32,506 nt of DNA, from positions 1 to 32,506 of the forward strand of contig JAUVCL010000002.1 in NCBI GenBank assembly GCA_030595845.1, read 5' to 3'. This document shows positions 1-6,187 of this stretch, piece after piece. The notes beneath the pieces were generated by a model. That model was not told the DNA's origin and ran no database searches. It saw only the letters and a program-made list of their open reading frames with translations. Each line of letters opens with the position of its first letter. Position 1 is the stretch's first letter. The stretch comes from Campylobacterota bacterium. GTDB taxonomy: Bacteria; Campylobacterota; Campylobacteria; Campylobacterales; Sulfurovaceae. The translations under genes were made by a program, and so were the position numbers.

Positions 1-141
1 AACTCCTACTTATGACATATATCAAGATACAAATGTATTGCTAGTAAGTGGTGTAACAAGTCCGCATACAGAGACAATCGCAGGAGGAACAACTAAGTTT
101 TATTTTGTGAGAGCCACAAACAGCGAAGGAACAGCAGATAG
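1..141. repeat. Terminal direct repeat, left copy (circular closure)
   Basis: Bases 1-141 are identical to 32366-32506. The reading frame of the fibre gene that begins at 31908 continues without a break through the repeat into 1-1192. This is the signature of a circular or circularly permuted genome assembled from short reads. The length equals a common maximum k-mer (141), so the repeat is probably an assembly overlap and not a biological terminal repeat. The unique genome is then 32,365 bp. Confidence 0.95.
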
Positions 142-1192
142 CAATGAAAGTGTTGGTGAGTCTGTACCTGCTGTAGTTGGAAATATACCGCCTATATATA
201 ACTTTGCAGTAGCACCACAGCTTATAAGCGGATTCTATTATGTTTATAATGAAGCAAACTCATTATATGACGGTAAATTACTCAATGATCTTGGTGCATC
301 ATGGACGGCTCAAGAAGTGACAGACAGACTAGATACTGTTAATAATGTACCTGATCTATCTGATGGGTATACAATAGAGTGTACTAATTGGATAGCTGAA
401 CCAAATGAAGTTTGGTCATACTCATTTATTTACAATGTTAAATTAGGTGTAAGTCATGACATAGGAACAATACACAACTTAGGTAACAGTACTACAGCAG
501 ATATGCACGAGGGGCATAATGATATAAATGATACGTTGGTAGTACCTATTGCGATAAGAGAAGCAGGGAAAGCGTATGTACCACCTTTAGGAAACTTTAT
601 TATAGGTGCCGGTGCGCCTGATGGTTTTGAAACTGCAGTAGTTGATACAACCCCTACACATATATCTTATGGTTTATCTCCAACGACTGACCCTGCCCCT
701 GACGGTGTAACAATCAATATGTATGAAGGGTATCAAGATACGGCTGTTAAATCCCCTCTTAATGCTGACGGTAATGCCTCCGGTATAACAATCCAAATGA
801 CAAGCGTAGCACACGGCATAGCATCTACAACAGGTGGTACAAGTACGAGTGCAGATAGTGGAGCATTATATGATTATCAATTAAATTCATACTTCTATGT
901 TTCGTCCACAGGGATAGCTTCTATGACCCATAGCCTTGTATTACCAGTAGGAGCATACACAATAAGAACAACAGGGGCAAGAGGAGGCACAACTGCAAAT
1001 GACAGGGTTACTAAGTTTACTTTAGGTTCAGAGGGCTCTCAAACTGTAGATGCTGCCAGTAACACAGCACTATACGCAGAATGGACAAATGTAGTCAGTG
1101 ATGGTGTAACAGCTATACCATTTACAACTGAAATAGAAGTAGGTTCAATCTATGGTTATCTAAACGGACTTGACATAAGGAGAACAGCATAA
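1..1192 (+). CDS. Tail-fibre-like protein with FN3 repeats, 3' part
   Basis: This is the 3' part of a gene that starts at 31908 and crosses the circle junction; the whole protein is 549 aa. The N-terminal half, mostly at the right end of the window, holds two fibronectin type III-like repeats of about 90 aa, each opening with an APNAPT motif and ending in YVRATNSEG or FVRATNSEG. The remaining C-terminal part, about 330 aa, is rich in Gly, Thr and Ser and unrecognised; it is probably the surface-exposed end. The stop overlaps the next start (TAATG). FN3 domains are common in phage tail fibres and baseplates, where they bind carbohydrate or act as spacers. A virion fibre or receptor-binding role is inferred from this and from the neighbouring fibre and hydrolase genes. 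Confidence 0.75.
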   Translation, partial: TPTYDIYQDTNVLLVSGVTSPHTETIAGGTTKFYFVRATNSEGTADSNESVGESVPAVVGNIPPIYNFAVAPQLISGFYYVYNEANSLYDGKLLNDLGASWTAQEVTDRLDTVNNVPDLSDGYTIECTNWIAEPNEVWSYSFIYNVKLGVSHDIGTIHNLGNSTTADMHEGHNDINDTLVVPIAIREAGKAYVPPLGNFIIGAGAPDGFETAVVDTTPTHISYGLSPTTDPAPDGVTINMYEGYQDTAVKSPLNADGNASGITIQMTSVAHGIASTTGGTSTSADSGALYDYQLNSYFYVSSTGIASMTHSLVLPVGAYTIRTTGARGGTTANDRVTKFTLGSEGSQTVDAASNTALYAEWTNVVSDGVTAIPFTTEIEVGSIYGYLNGLDIRRTA

Positions 1193-2634
1193 TGGCAACA
1201 GATAAAATAAGTAGAGTTGTAGGTAAAACAGCATTTTTAGCAGCAGATCAAGAATCTTTACAGGCTTTTGGTGCTTCAAATTTAATAGCAACTAAAACAA
1301 AGATAGGCGTAGATCCAACTAATAATTGGTTTTGGAACTTCAATAGCGGAATTAAAGTTTTAATGGGTGGCTCAACAGATGATAACCTCTTCCAAATATC
1401 AGGAGTTGCTTTAACGGATGAATTGGACTTAATTGCCTCTGTGGGTGGTAACTATGTAAGAAACACTATGAGCGACAGAGGTACTGGGTTTGCTAGAGCA
1501 TTTTTAGATACAGGAGGAGGCATTTACGACCTTACTCAATGGAACGCTACTTATTGGACTAACTTTGATAACTTTCTAAACGAGTGTTCAAAGAGAAATA
1601 TCATAGTTCAAATAGAGGTTTGGGATAGGTTCGATCACTCACAAGATAATTGGCTAACTGACCCATATCACCCCGACAATAATACAAACTACACCAATGC
1701 TACATCAGGCTTTGCAGACACATACCCTAACCACCCAAGCACAAATGAGCAACCATTCTTCTATACCGTACCTGCATTAAATAATAATACAGTAGTACTT
1801 CCTTTCCAAGAAGCTTTTGTAATGAAGATGTTGTCATACAGCCTGAATTACAACAATGTTCTGTATGTCATGGACAATGAAACTGGTGGCGATCCTTTGT
1901 GGGGCGACTATTGGGCTGATTTCATAAAAGCAGAGGCGGTTACTGCTGGAACAATAGCAGAAGTTACAGAGATGTGGGATGATAGTACATTATCTGTACC
2001 AGGTAATCAGCATGAAAATACTTGGGATGATTTAACTAGATACAGCTTTACTGATATATCTCAAAATAATCACAATAACGGGGATGTTCACTTTGACAAT
2101 ATCGTGTATGTGAGAAATTACATAAGTGCTGCACCTGTACCTATGAATAATGTCAAAATTTACGGCAAGTTCGGGGGTTCTCATGGAACTACAGCCGAAG
2201 CTATCAATAGATTTTGGTCTAGTTTAATGGGAGGTTGTGCATCAGTGAGATTTCATCGTGACGGTGGTGGATTATATGGGTTAGCAATAGACCCCTTGGC
2301 ACAAAATCAGATCAAAGGTGCAAGGCTTGTTGAATCACTTACTTTGTGGGCAGACAGATTACCTAATACTAATCACTCCTTGCTTACAAATAGAGCTACA
2401 AATGAAGCCTACTGCTCCTTTGAAACTGATAGTGCCTATGTAGTTTATTTTATTGGGGTAGGCAATGTTGATTTAGATTTAACGGCTGCAAGTGGTGATT
2501 TTAATCTTAGGTGGCTTGATCTTGATACTGGGGTAATGGGAAGTGCATCTACCGTAACGGCAGGCGGTTCACAAAATCTCACTACTCCATCTTCAAATAC
2601 TTATGGTCATGTGGCTGTACTTACTAAAGACTAA
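1192..2634 (+). CDS. Glycoside-hydrolase-fold (TIM barrel) virion protein
   Basis: 480 aa. The middle resembles the DUF4038/GH140-like cellulase superfamily: NYVRNTMSDRG early, a long central barrel (WNATYWTNFDNFLNECSKRN), then a DNETGGD motif whose E230 fits the acid/base. The C-terminal 90 aa (FNLRWLDLDTG) look like the small beta domain that follows such barrels, often annotated as putative collagen-binding. Where the family nucleophile Glu is expected after beta-7, the sequence reads YGKFGG with K326, so activity is uncertain. There is no signal peptide. It directly follows the FN3 fibre gene with a TAATG overlap, so it may be a tail-associated depolymerase or a sugar-binding descendant of one. 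The fold call is moderately sure; the substrate is unknown. Confidence 0.65.
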   Translation: MATDKISRVVGKTAFLAADQESLQAFGASNLIATKTKIGVDPTNNWFWNFNSGIKVLMGGSTDDNLFQISGVALTDELDLIASVGGNYVRNTMSDRGTGFARAFLDTGGGIYDLTQWNATYWTNFDNFLNECSKRNIIVQIEVWDRFDHSQDNWLTDPYHPDNNTNYTNATSGFADTYPNHPSTNEQPFFYTVPALNNNTVVLPFQEAFVMKMLSYSLNYNNVLYVMDNETGGDPLWGDYWADFIKAEAVTAGTIAEVTEMWDDSTLSVPGNQHENTWDDLTRYSFTDISQNNHNNGDVHFDNIVYVRNYISAAPVPMNNVKIYGKFGGSHGTTAEAINRFWSSLMGGCASVRFHRDGGGLYGLAIDPLAQNQIKGARLVESLTLWADRLPNTNHSLLTNRATNEAYCSFETDSAYVVYFIGVGNVDLDLTAASGDFNLRWLDLDTGVMGSASTVTAGGSQNLTTPSSNTYGHVAVLTKD

Positions 2635-2643
2635 AGGAAAAAT

Positions 2644-3120
2644 ATGAATGATTTTATAAATAGAGTAGGGGAAGTGTCACTACTCGCAAAACTGCTTTAC
2701 TCTACGCTTATCGCTATGTTTGCATCTGCAATGGCTTATTTAAACATAGACCAAGAGGCAATGTTCTTATACTTTCTGCTTCTATTTATTGATTTAACTA
2801 CAGGAATAGCTGCGGCTATGGTAGTTAAAGAAGTTATTACTGTGGCAAGATTATACGCAGGGATACTTTCAAAAGCACTTTTGTTTGTAGTTCCTATTGT
2901 TGCTGCAATTATAGTCAAGATGCAAGGGGATAGCTTATTATGGTTTATAAAATGGACAGTCATAGTGTTGGCTATTTCAGAGGGTATAAGCATATTTAAC
3001 AATGTTCTGAAAGCAAGAAAACAAAAACAATTACCAGAGTTTGATGCCATATCTCTTGTAGGCACAAAACTTACAGAAGGACTTGAAAAACTCTTTAAAG
3101 TTGGGGAGGGTAAAGAATGA
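2644..3120 (+). CDS. Phage holin (phi29/Cph1-type)
   Basis: 158 aa with three or four hydrophobic segments (about residues 15-33, 38-60, 76-95 and 100-118) and a charged C-terminus. The LLLFIDLTTGIAAAM stretch matches the conserved second helix of the Bacteriophage_holin_4 family (phi29/Cph1-like, toxin secretion/lysis holin). It would form lesions in the inner membrane that release the endolysin. It overlaps the next gene by 4 bp (ATGA) and opens a lysis cassette that also contains spanins and an endolysin. Confidence 0.8.
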   Translation: MNDFINRVGEVSLLAKLLYSTLIAMFASAMAYLNIDQEAMFLYFLLLFIDLTTGIAAAMVVKEVITVARLYAGILSKALLFVVPIVAAIIVKMQGDSLLWFIKWTVIVLAISEGISIFNNVLKARKQKQLPEFDAISLVGTKLTEGLEKLFKVGEGKE

Positions 3121-3377
3121 TTGTAAGAGTACTCTTATATGCAATGGCTTCTATTATCGTAGGGATGGGTGCGTATATCATTTATCAAAATATGGTAAAT
3201 AATTCGCTAGAAGAAACCACTAAGGAGCAAGCACAGCAGATTGTAGATAAAGATTCACAAATTAAAGTCATAGGTGTAAACGTCAATAGCACTTTAGAAA
3301 GGATGGACAATGATACAAAGAATGAAATTATCGTTAATGATAACACTCTTCGTACTGGTAAACGTAGGTTGCGATAA
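3117..3377 (+). CDS. Candidate inner-membrane spanin (Rz-like)
   Basis: 86 aa. One N-terminal membrane segment (residues 3-22) is followed by a charged periplasmic part predicted to be helical (EETTKEQAQQIVDKDSQIKV), the usual i-spanin topology. It starts within the holin stop and its 3' end overlaps the next gene in another frame; that gene encodes a lipoprotein. This nested Rz/Rz1 arrangement is the main evidence. It is short for an i-spanin, and no family motif was recognised. Confidence 0.65.
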   Translation: MIVRVLLYAMASIIVGMGAYIIYQNMVNNSLEETTKEQAQQIVDKDSQIKVIGVNVNSTLERMDNDTKNEIIVNDNTLRTGKRRLR

Positions 3378-3585
3378 AAAACCTATACCAAAGTGTTACT
3401 ACCCCGACATGAAAAAGGCTAGACACATGTCATGTGATTACACCATTAAACCTGATGGATCAATGGATATAGCTAACTCACAAAAAGCTGATAAATGCGT
3501 TTATAGTTTATGGAACAATCAAAACTACTATGAACGCAGATTCAATGATTATAATAAATACAAAAAGGAAAAAGAAAATGAATAA
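3310..3585 (+). CDS. Candidate outer-membrane lipoprotein spanin (Rz1-like)
   Basis: 91 aa. A signal sequence ends in a lipobox (VLVNVGC; acylated Cys about residue 21). The 70-residue mature part is charged and carries three further Cys. It begins inside the preceding i-spanin gene in the +1 frame, with AAAGGA about 7 nt upstream of ATG 3310; ATG 3322 is an alternative start. With the partner it would link the inner and outer membranes and fuse them at the end of lysis. Mature o-spanins are often Pro-rich and this one is not, so it could be another lipoprotein. Confidence 0.65.
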   Translation: MIQRMKLSLMITLFVLVNVGCDKKPIPKCYYPDMKKARHMSCDYTIKPDGSMDIANSQKADKCVYSLWNNQNYYERRFNDYNKYKKEKENE

Positions 3586-3958
3586 TACATGGATAGGAAT
3601 AATGTTAGCGGTTGTGGTTTTAGGTGGCTTTTTATATGCCAAAGAGATGAAAAAAACTCCTGATGGTTTTACCATTGAATCAGATGTAGTGCATACATAC
3701 TATGTTAATAAAATCATTTGGGGTGACAACTACACAGATCACACCAATACTACACCAGTTCACAACACAGAGGTCATAGCCTTTGGTGATGGATGGGAAT
3801 ATTCAACCACCACAGATGATAATGGAGATTTTAAAGTGGAAGTGAAGCCAGGTGTACCATTTTACATAAAAGCCTCTGATGGAAATGATTGGTCTGTATC
3901 TGTGGAGCAGCCACCTGTTGCTATTGGCACTACTTTTGATGATAGAACGGATAAGTGA
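3578..3958 (+). CDS. Membrane-anchored protein with a CarboxypepD_reg-like beta domain
   Basis: 126 aa from ATG 3578, chosen because AAAAAGGAAAAAG lies just upstream and the start overlaps the previous stop; an upstream in-frame ATG at 3530 lacks this. Residues 5-20 form a signal anchor. About residues 50-105 read as a small beta-sandwich (NTEVIAFGDGWEY, then TTDDNGDFKVEVKPGVPFYI), resembling carboxypeptidase-regulatory-like or Big-type domains. The product is probably exported to the periplasm. Its position between two lipoprotein genes suggests a lysis or envelope role; the actual function is unknown. Confidence 0.55.
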   Translation: MNNTWIGIMLAVVVLGGFLYAKEMKKTPDGFTIESDVVHTYYVNKIIWGDNYTDHTNTTPVHNTEVIAFGDGWEYSTTTDDNGDFKVEVKPGVPFYIKASDGNDWSVSVEQPPVAIGTTFDDRTDK

Positions 3959-3963
3959 TATAA

Positions 3964-4110
3964 ATGAAAAAGCTACTCTTGATCTTACCCCTCTTGATAT
4001 TTGGTGGATGCAGCACCAAAGAAAAACCAAAATGCCACAAATACAAAATACAGATGGCAAACATATCTAATCAATATGTAGAATGTAAAGGATTGAATTA
4101 TGATAAGTAG
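3964..4110 (+). CDS. Small lipoprotein (48 aa)
   Basis: A complete 49-codon ORF starting 6 nt after the previous stop. The N-terminus has a Lys-Lys charge, a leucine-rich core and a lipobox (LLIFGGC, Cys16) followed by Ser-Thr, so it is a clear type II signal peptide. The mature peptide is only 33 aa with two more Cys (CHKY, VECKG). It overlaps the next gene (ATG 4100) by 11 bp. It is a second lipoprotein in the lysis cassette and could be the real or an alternative o-spanin, or a lipoprotein altering host surface receptors. Confidence 0.7.
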   Translation: MKKLLLILPLLIFGGCSTKEKPKCHKYKIQMANISNQYVECKGLNYDK

Positions 4111-4495
4111 TATGATAGTTGCCGTGATGGTCTTAATGTTGTTGTTTCTCGCGTATATGGCAGGCTTTAAAACTTTACCCTCAGATGGAAGAATATACCG
4201 TGTAGATGATTTTAAGTGGTATGAACTGCCTATCAAATGGTTTATGAAGTTGGCAGGATGGACGGGGTACACATCACCTCATAAGTATTATTATTTCATA
4301 GGCGTTCCTAGTGTGCAACTCAAACGACATGAGAATCAACATGGAGTACAGATGTATAGGGATGGCACATTGGATTATCACCTAACATATGGGGGTGAAT
4401 TTATCAAAGGTGTGTTTCAAGGCAAGAGCTTTAGACAGGCTTACCTTGATATACCTTATGAGGTAGAGGCTAGGACAGCAGAAGAAAATTTATGA
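4100..4495 (+). CDS. Membrane-anchored mini-zincin (HExxH protein)
   Basis: 131 aa. A hydrophobic N-terminal anchor (residues 3-21) is followed by about 50 aa and then H77-E78-N79-Q80-H81, an exact HExxH zinc motif in a helix-like context (LKRHENQHGVQM). About 40 residues later PYEVEA provides E121/E123 as a likely third ligand, as in gluzincin-like peptidases. It sits between lipoprotein genes and the GH108 endolysin, overlapping both neighbours by a few bases. A periplasmic peptidase acting on envelope proteins or on the lysis machinery is plausible. The family was not pinned down; the motif itself is plain. Confidence 0.55.
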   Translation: MISSMIVAVMVLMLLFLAYMAGFKTLPSDGRIYRVDDFKWYELPIKWFMKLAGWTGYTSPHKYYYFIGVPSVQLKRHENQHGVQMYRDGTLDYHLTYGGEFIKGVFQGKSFRQAYLDIPYEVEARTAEENL

Positions 4496-4683
4496 TACAC
4501 GAAATCAAAACGGATGATGGTAAGTACTTGGCAGGGAAAGAATTTGAAGCTGTGGTTAATGCTATAGAGCATGATCGTGAATCTTTTTTTATGGATGATG
4601 AGAATAAAACGCGTGTTGATATAGTGAAGCACCGTGTAGACTCAGAAGGTAATAAGTTTACGGAAGTGAAGGTTTGGTTGTGA
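4492..4683 (+). CDS. Small hypothetical protein (63 aa)
   Basis: Starts with ATGA overlap on the previous stop, and its own stop overlaps the endolysin GTG start. Acidic N-terminal half, alternating beta-like C-terminus (RVDIVKHRVDSEGNKFTEV). It has no signal peptide and no motif I recognise. Tight translational coupling on both sides supports its being real. Confidence 0.6.
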   Translation: MIHEIKTDDGKYLAGKEFEAVVNAIEHDRESFFMDDENKTRVDIVKHRVDSEGNKFTEVKVWL

Positions 4684-5225
4684 GCGCTTTAAAAAATAGT
4701 GTGCTTGAAAACATTTTAAAAGTCGAGGGTGGTTATGTGAATGATCCATCAGATAGTGGCGGTGAAACTAACTTTGGGATAACTAAGCGTGTGGCTATGT
4801 CGTATGGTTATACCGGGGATATGAAAAGATTAACAAAAGATCAAGCATTTGAAATATATGCAAAGTTGTACTGGCATAAGTTGAGACTTGATGATATAGA
4901 AAAACTTTCTGAGAAAGTAGCTGAAGAGTTGGCTGATACGGGTGTAAATATGGGTACAAGAAGAGCTGCAAGATTTTTGCAGAGATCTTTAAATGTACTC
5001 AATAACAAAGCTCAGAGTTATGCAGACTTAACGGTTGATGGCCAAATAGGAAACGCAACGATCAGAGCATTAAAATCATACTTTTTGATCAGAGGTGTGG
5101 AAGGTGAAAAAGTACTGTTCCGTATGCTTAACGCTTTACAGGGTGCTTTCTATGTAACCCTTGCAGAACGTAGAGAAAAAGATGAAAAATTTGTGTATGG
5201 GTGGTATGCTAATAGGGTGATGTAA
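4680..5225 (+). CDS. Endolysin, GH108 N-acetylmuramidase
   Basis: 181 aa from GTG 4680, which overlaps the previous TGA by 4 bp and has GAAGG 7 nt upstream; a TTG at 4674 is possible. The catalytic motif EGGYVNDPSDSGGETNFGIT, with Glu16 as the general acid, is diagnostic of glycosyl hydrolase family 108. The C-terminal half (VNMGTRRAARFLQRSLN, then LTVDGQIGNATIRAL) is the Pfam PG_binding_3 peptidoglycan-binding domain that normally follows. Length is normal for the family. No signal peptide, so release depends on the holin upstream. Confidence 0.92.
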   Translation: MSALKNSVLENILKVEGGYVNDPSDSGGETNFGITKRVAMSYGYTGDMKRLTKDQAFEIYAKLYWHKLRLDDIEKLSEKVAEELADTGVNMGTRRAARFLQRSLNVLNNKAQSYADLTVDGQIGNATIRALKSYFLIRGVEGEKVLFRMLNALQGAFYVTLAERREKDEKFVYGWYANRVM

Positions 5226-5234
5226 TTACCCTTG

Positions 5235-5261
5235 CCCCCCCCTTTTTTTTCCTCTTCTCTC
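5235..5261. other. Polypyrimidine tract (C8 T8 plus 11 pyrimidines)
   Basis: Twenty-seven uninterrupted pyrimidines on the + strand, beginning with eight C then eight T, 10 bp after the endolysin stop. No hairpin precedes it, so it is not an ordinary intrinsic terminator. Such tracts are prone to slippage and can form triplexes. Confidence 0.6.
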
Positions 5262-5272
5262 ATTTATCTTTC

Positions 5273-5308
5273 GGAATTTAGTTCCTCCTTGGCACGGTGC
5301 TTTAGCAC
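5273..5308 (+). repeat. TTTA-loop hairpin pair upstream of a late promoter
   Basis: Two short hairpins: GGAA-TTTAG-TTCC (5273-5285) and GTGC-TTTA-GCAC (5297-5308). They are aligned with similar hairpins at 24922-25004 and 26716-26753 that keep the TTTA loop but use different complementary stems. The second one abuts the GACAAAAA element of the promoter at 5309. Confidence 0.6.
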
Positions 5309-5340
5309 TCGACAAAAAAACAAACTCCCTACCCTACACT
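5309..5340 (+). promoter_or_regulatory. Late-type promoter (20-bp spacer)
   Basis: TCGACA at 5309-5314 followed by an A-rich stretch and TACACT at 5335-5340 with a 20-bp spacer. Same architecture as five other sites in the window. Leader of about 18-20 nt to the ATG at 5365. Confidence 0.55.
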
Positions 5341-5364
5341 AAAGAAAAATGTAAAGGTTTTACT

Positions 5365-5613
5365 ATGGATTGGTTGACAGGTTTATTTAAGGGTATGAGC
5401 GGTAAGGATTGGGGTTCTATTTTGACTGGTGCTGCCGGTGGGTATGGTGCTTACAAACAAGGCAAGGTTGCTGAGGATCTTGTGGGGCTTCAAAAGCAGG
5501 ATTATTATGATGAGAAGGATAGAAAAAAACGTACTCAGGCACGTTTGGATCTTGCTGCTGAAAACTTGGGGAAAGATCATACTTATGATACCCCTACTTT
5601 ACCTTTAAATTAA
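5365..5613 (+). CDS. Small glycine-rich virion-associated candidate (82 aa)
   Basis: Starts 25 nt after a late-type promoter with AAAGG upstream. Residues 12-34 are Gly/Ala-rich (SILTGAAGGYGAYKQG), followed by a charged helix (YYDEKDRKKRTQARLDL). It is the first gene of a unit with three larger genes that look like ejection proteins, so a minor internal virion role is inferred. No family recognised. Confidence 0.6.
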   Translation: MDWLTGLFKGMSGKDWGSILTGAAGGYGAYKQGKVAEDLVGLQKQDYYDEKDRKKRTQARLDLAAENLGKDHTYDTPTLPLN

Positions 5614-5623
5614 GGGGGATGTG

Positions 5624-6187
5624 ATGGGACGTAATTATGGTGGATGGTATAGAGATAAGGCGATCAATAATATAGATGCTCGTTTAGCTCTGGAAGGTGC
5701 TGGTGCTGGTGCTAAGGCTGTTGGTGCTTTGGCTAAGATACCTTTGGATATAGATGATAGGGCTATGAAACAGCAAGCGTTGGATGCTGCTTCATCTTCT
5801 GCTAACTCAAGGCTCTCTGTGGCTGAGATAAATGCAAAGGCTAAAGTGGTTGCAGCCGAGTTAGGTCTGAAAGGCAAAGAGGTTACTGCATTTTCTAGGC
5901 AATATGTGGCAAATGCAGGTCGTGCGAATAATATAAATACGAACAATGACAATGTAGCAGCTAGGGATCATGCACTACTTGCACAAGCGAATAAGCATGG
6001 TGATGCTCTGATTTTACAGAAAGAGAAGAATAAGGTTACTGCTAAATCTCCTACTGAACAAAGAAAATACGATGGTGAGGGAAATCTCCTAGAAAAAACT
6101 GTAAAAGAAGCATATACTTCTAAAGATTTTAATGTTTATTCTAATAAAGATTTGGATCTATTAAAAAACTCAGTTAAGAAAAAATAA
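5624..6187 (+). CDS. Hypothetical internal virion protein (187 aa)
   Basis: Start placed at ATG 5624 behind AAGGGGG; GTG 5621 is in frame just upstream. Alanine-rich, strongly helical protein (AGAGAKAVGALAKI, SVAEINAKAKVVAAELGLKGKEV) with a lysine-rich C-terminus. Its stop overlaps the start of the 1019-aa polyvalent gene. Small Ala-rich helical proteins in front of two giant genes are typical of podovirus ejection-protein clusters; the role here is inferred from this context only. Confidence 0.6.
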   Translation: MGRNYGGWYRDKAINNIDARLALEGAGAGAKAVGALAKIPLDIDDRAMKQQALDAASSSANSRLSVAEINAKAKVVAAELGLKGKEVTAFSRQYVANAGRANNINTNNDNVAARDHALLAQANKHGDALILQKEKNKVTAKSPTEQRKYDGEGNLLEKTVKEAYTSKDFNVYSNKDLDLLKNSVKKK

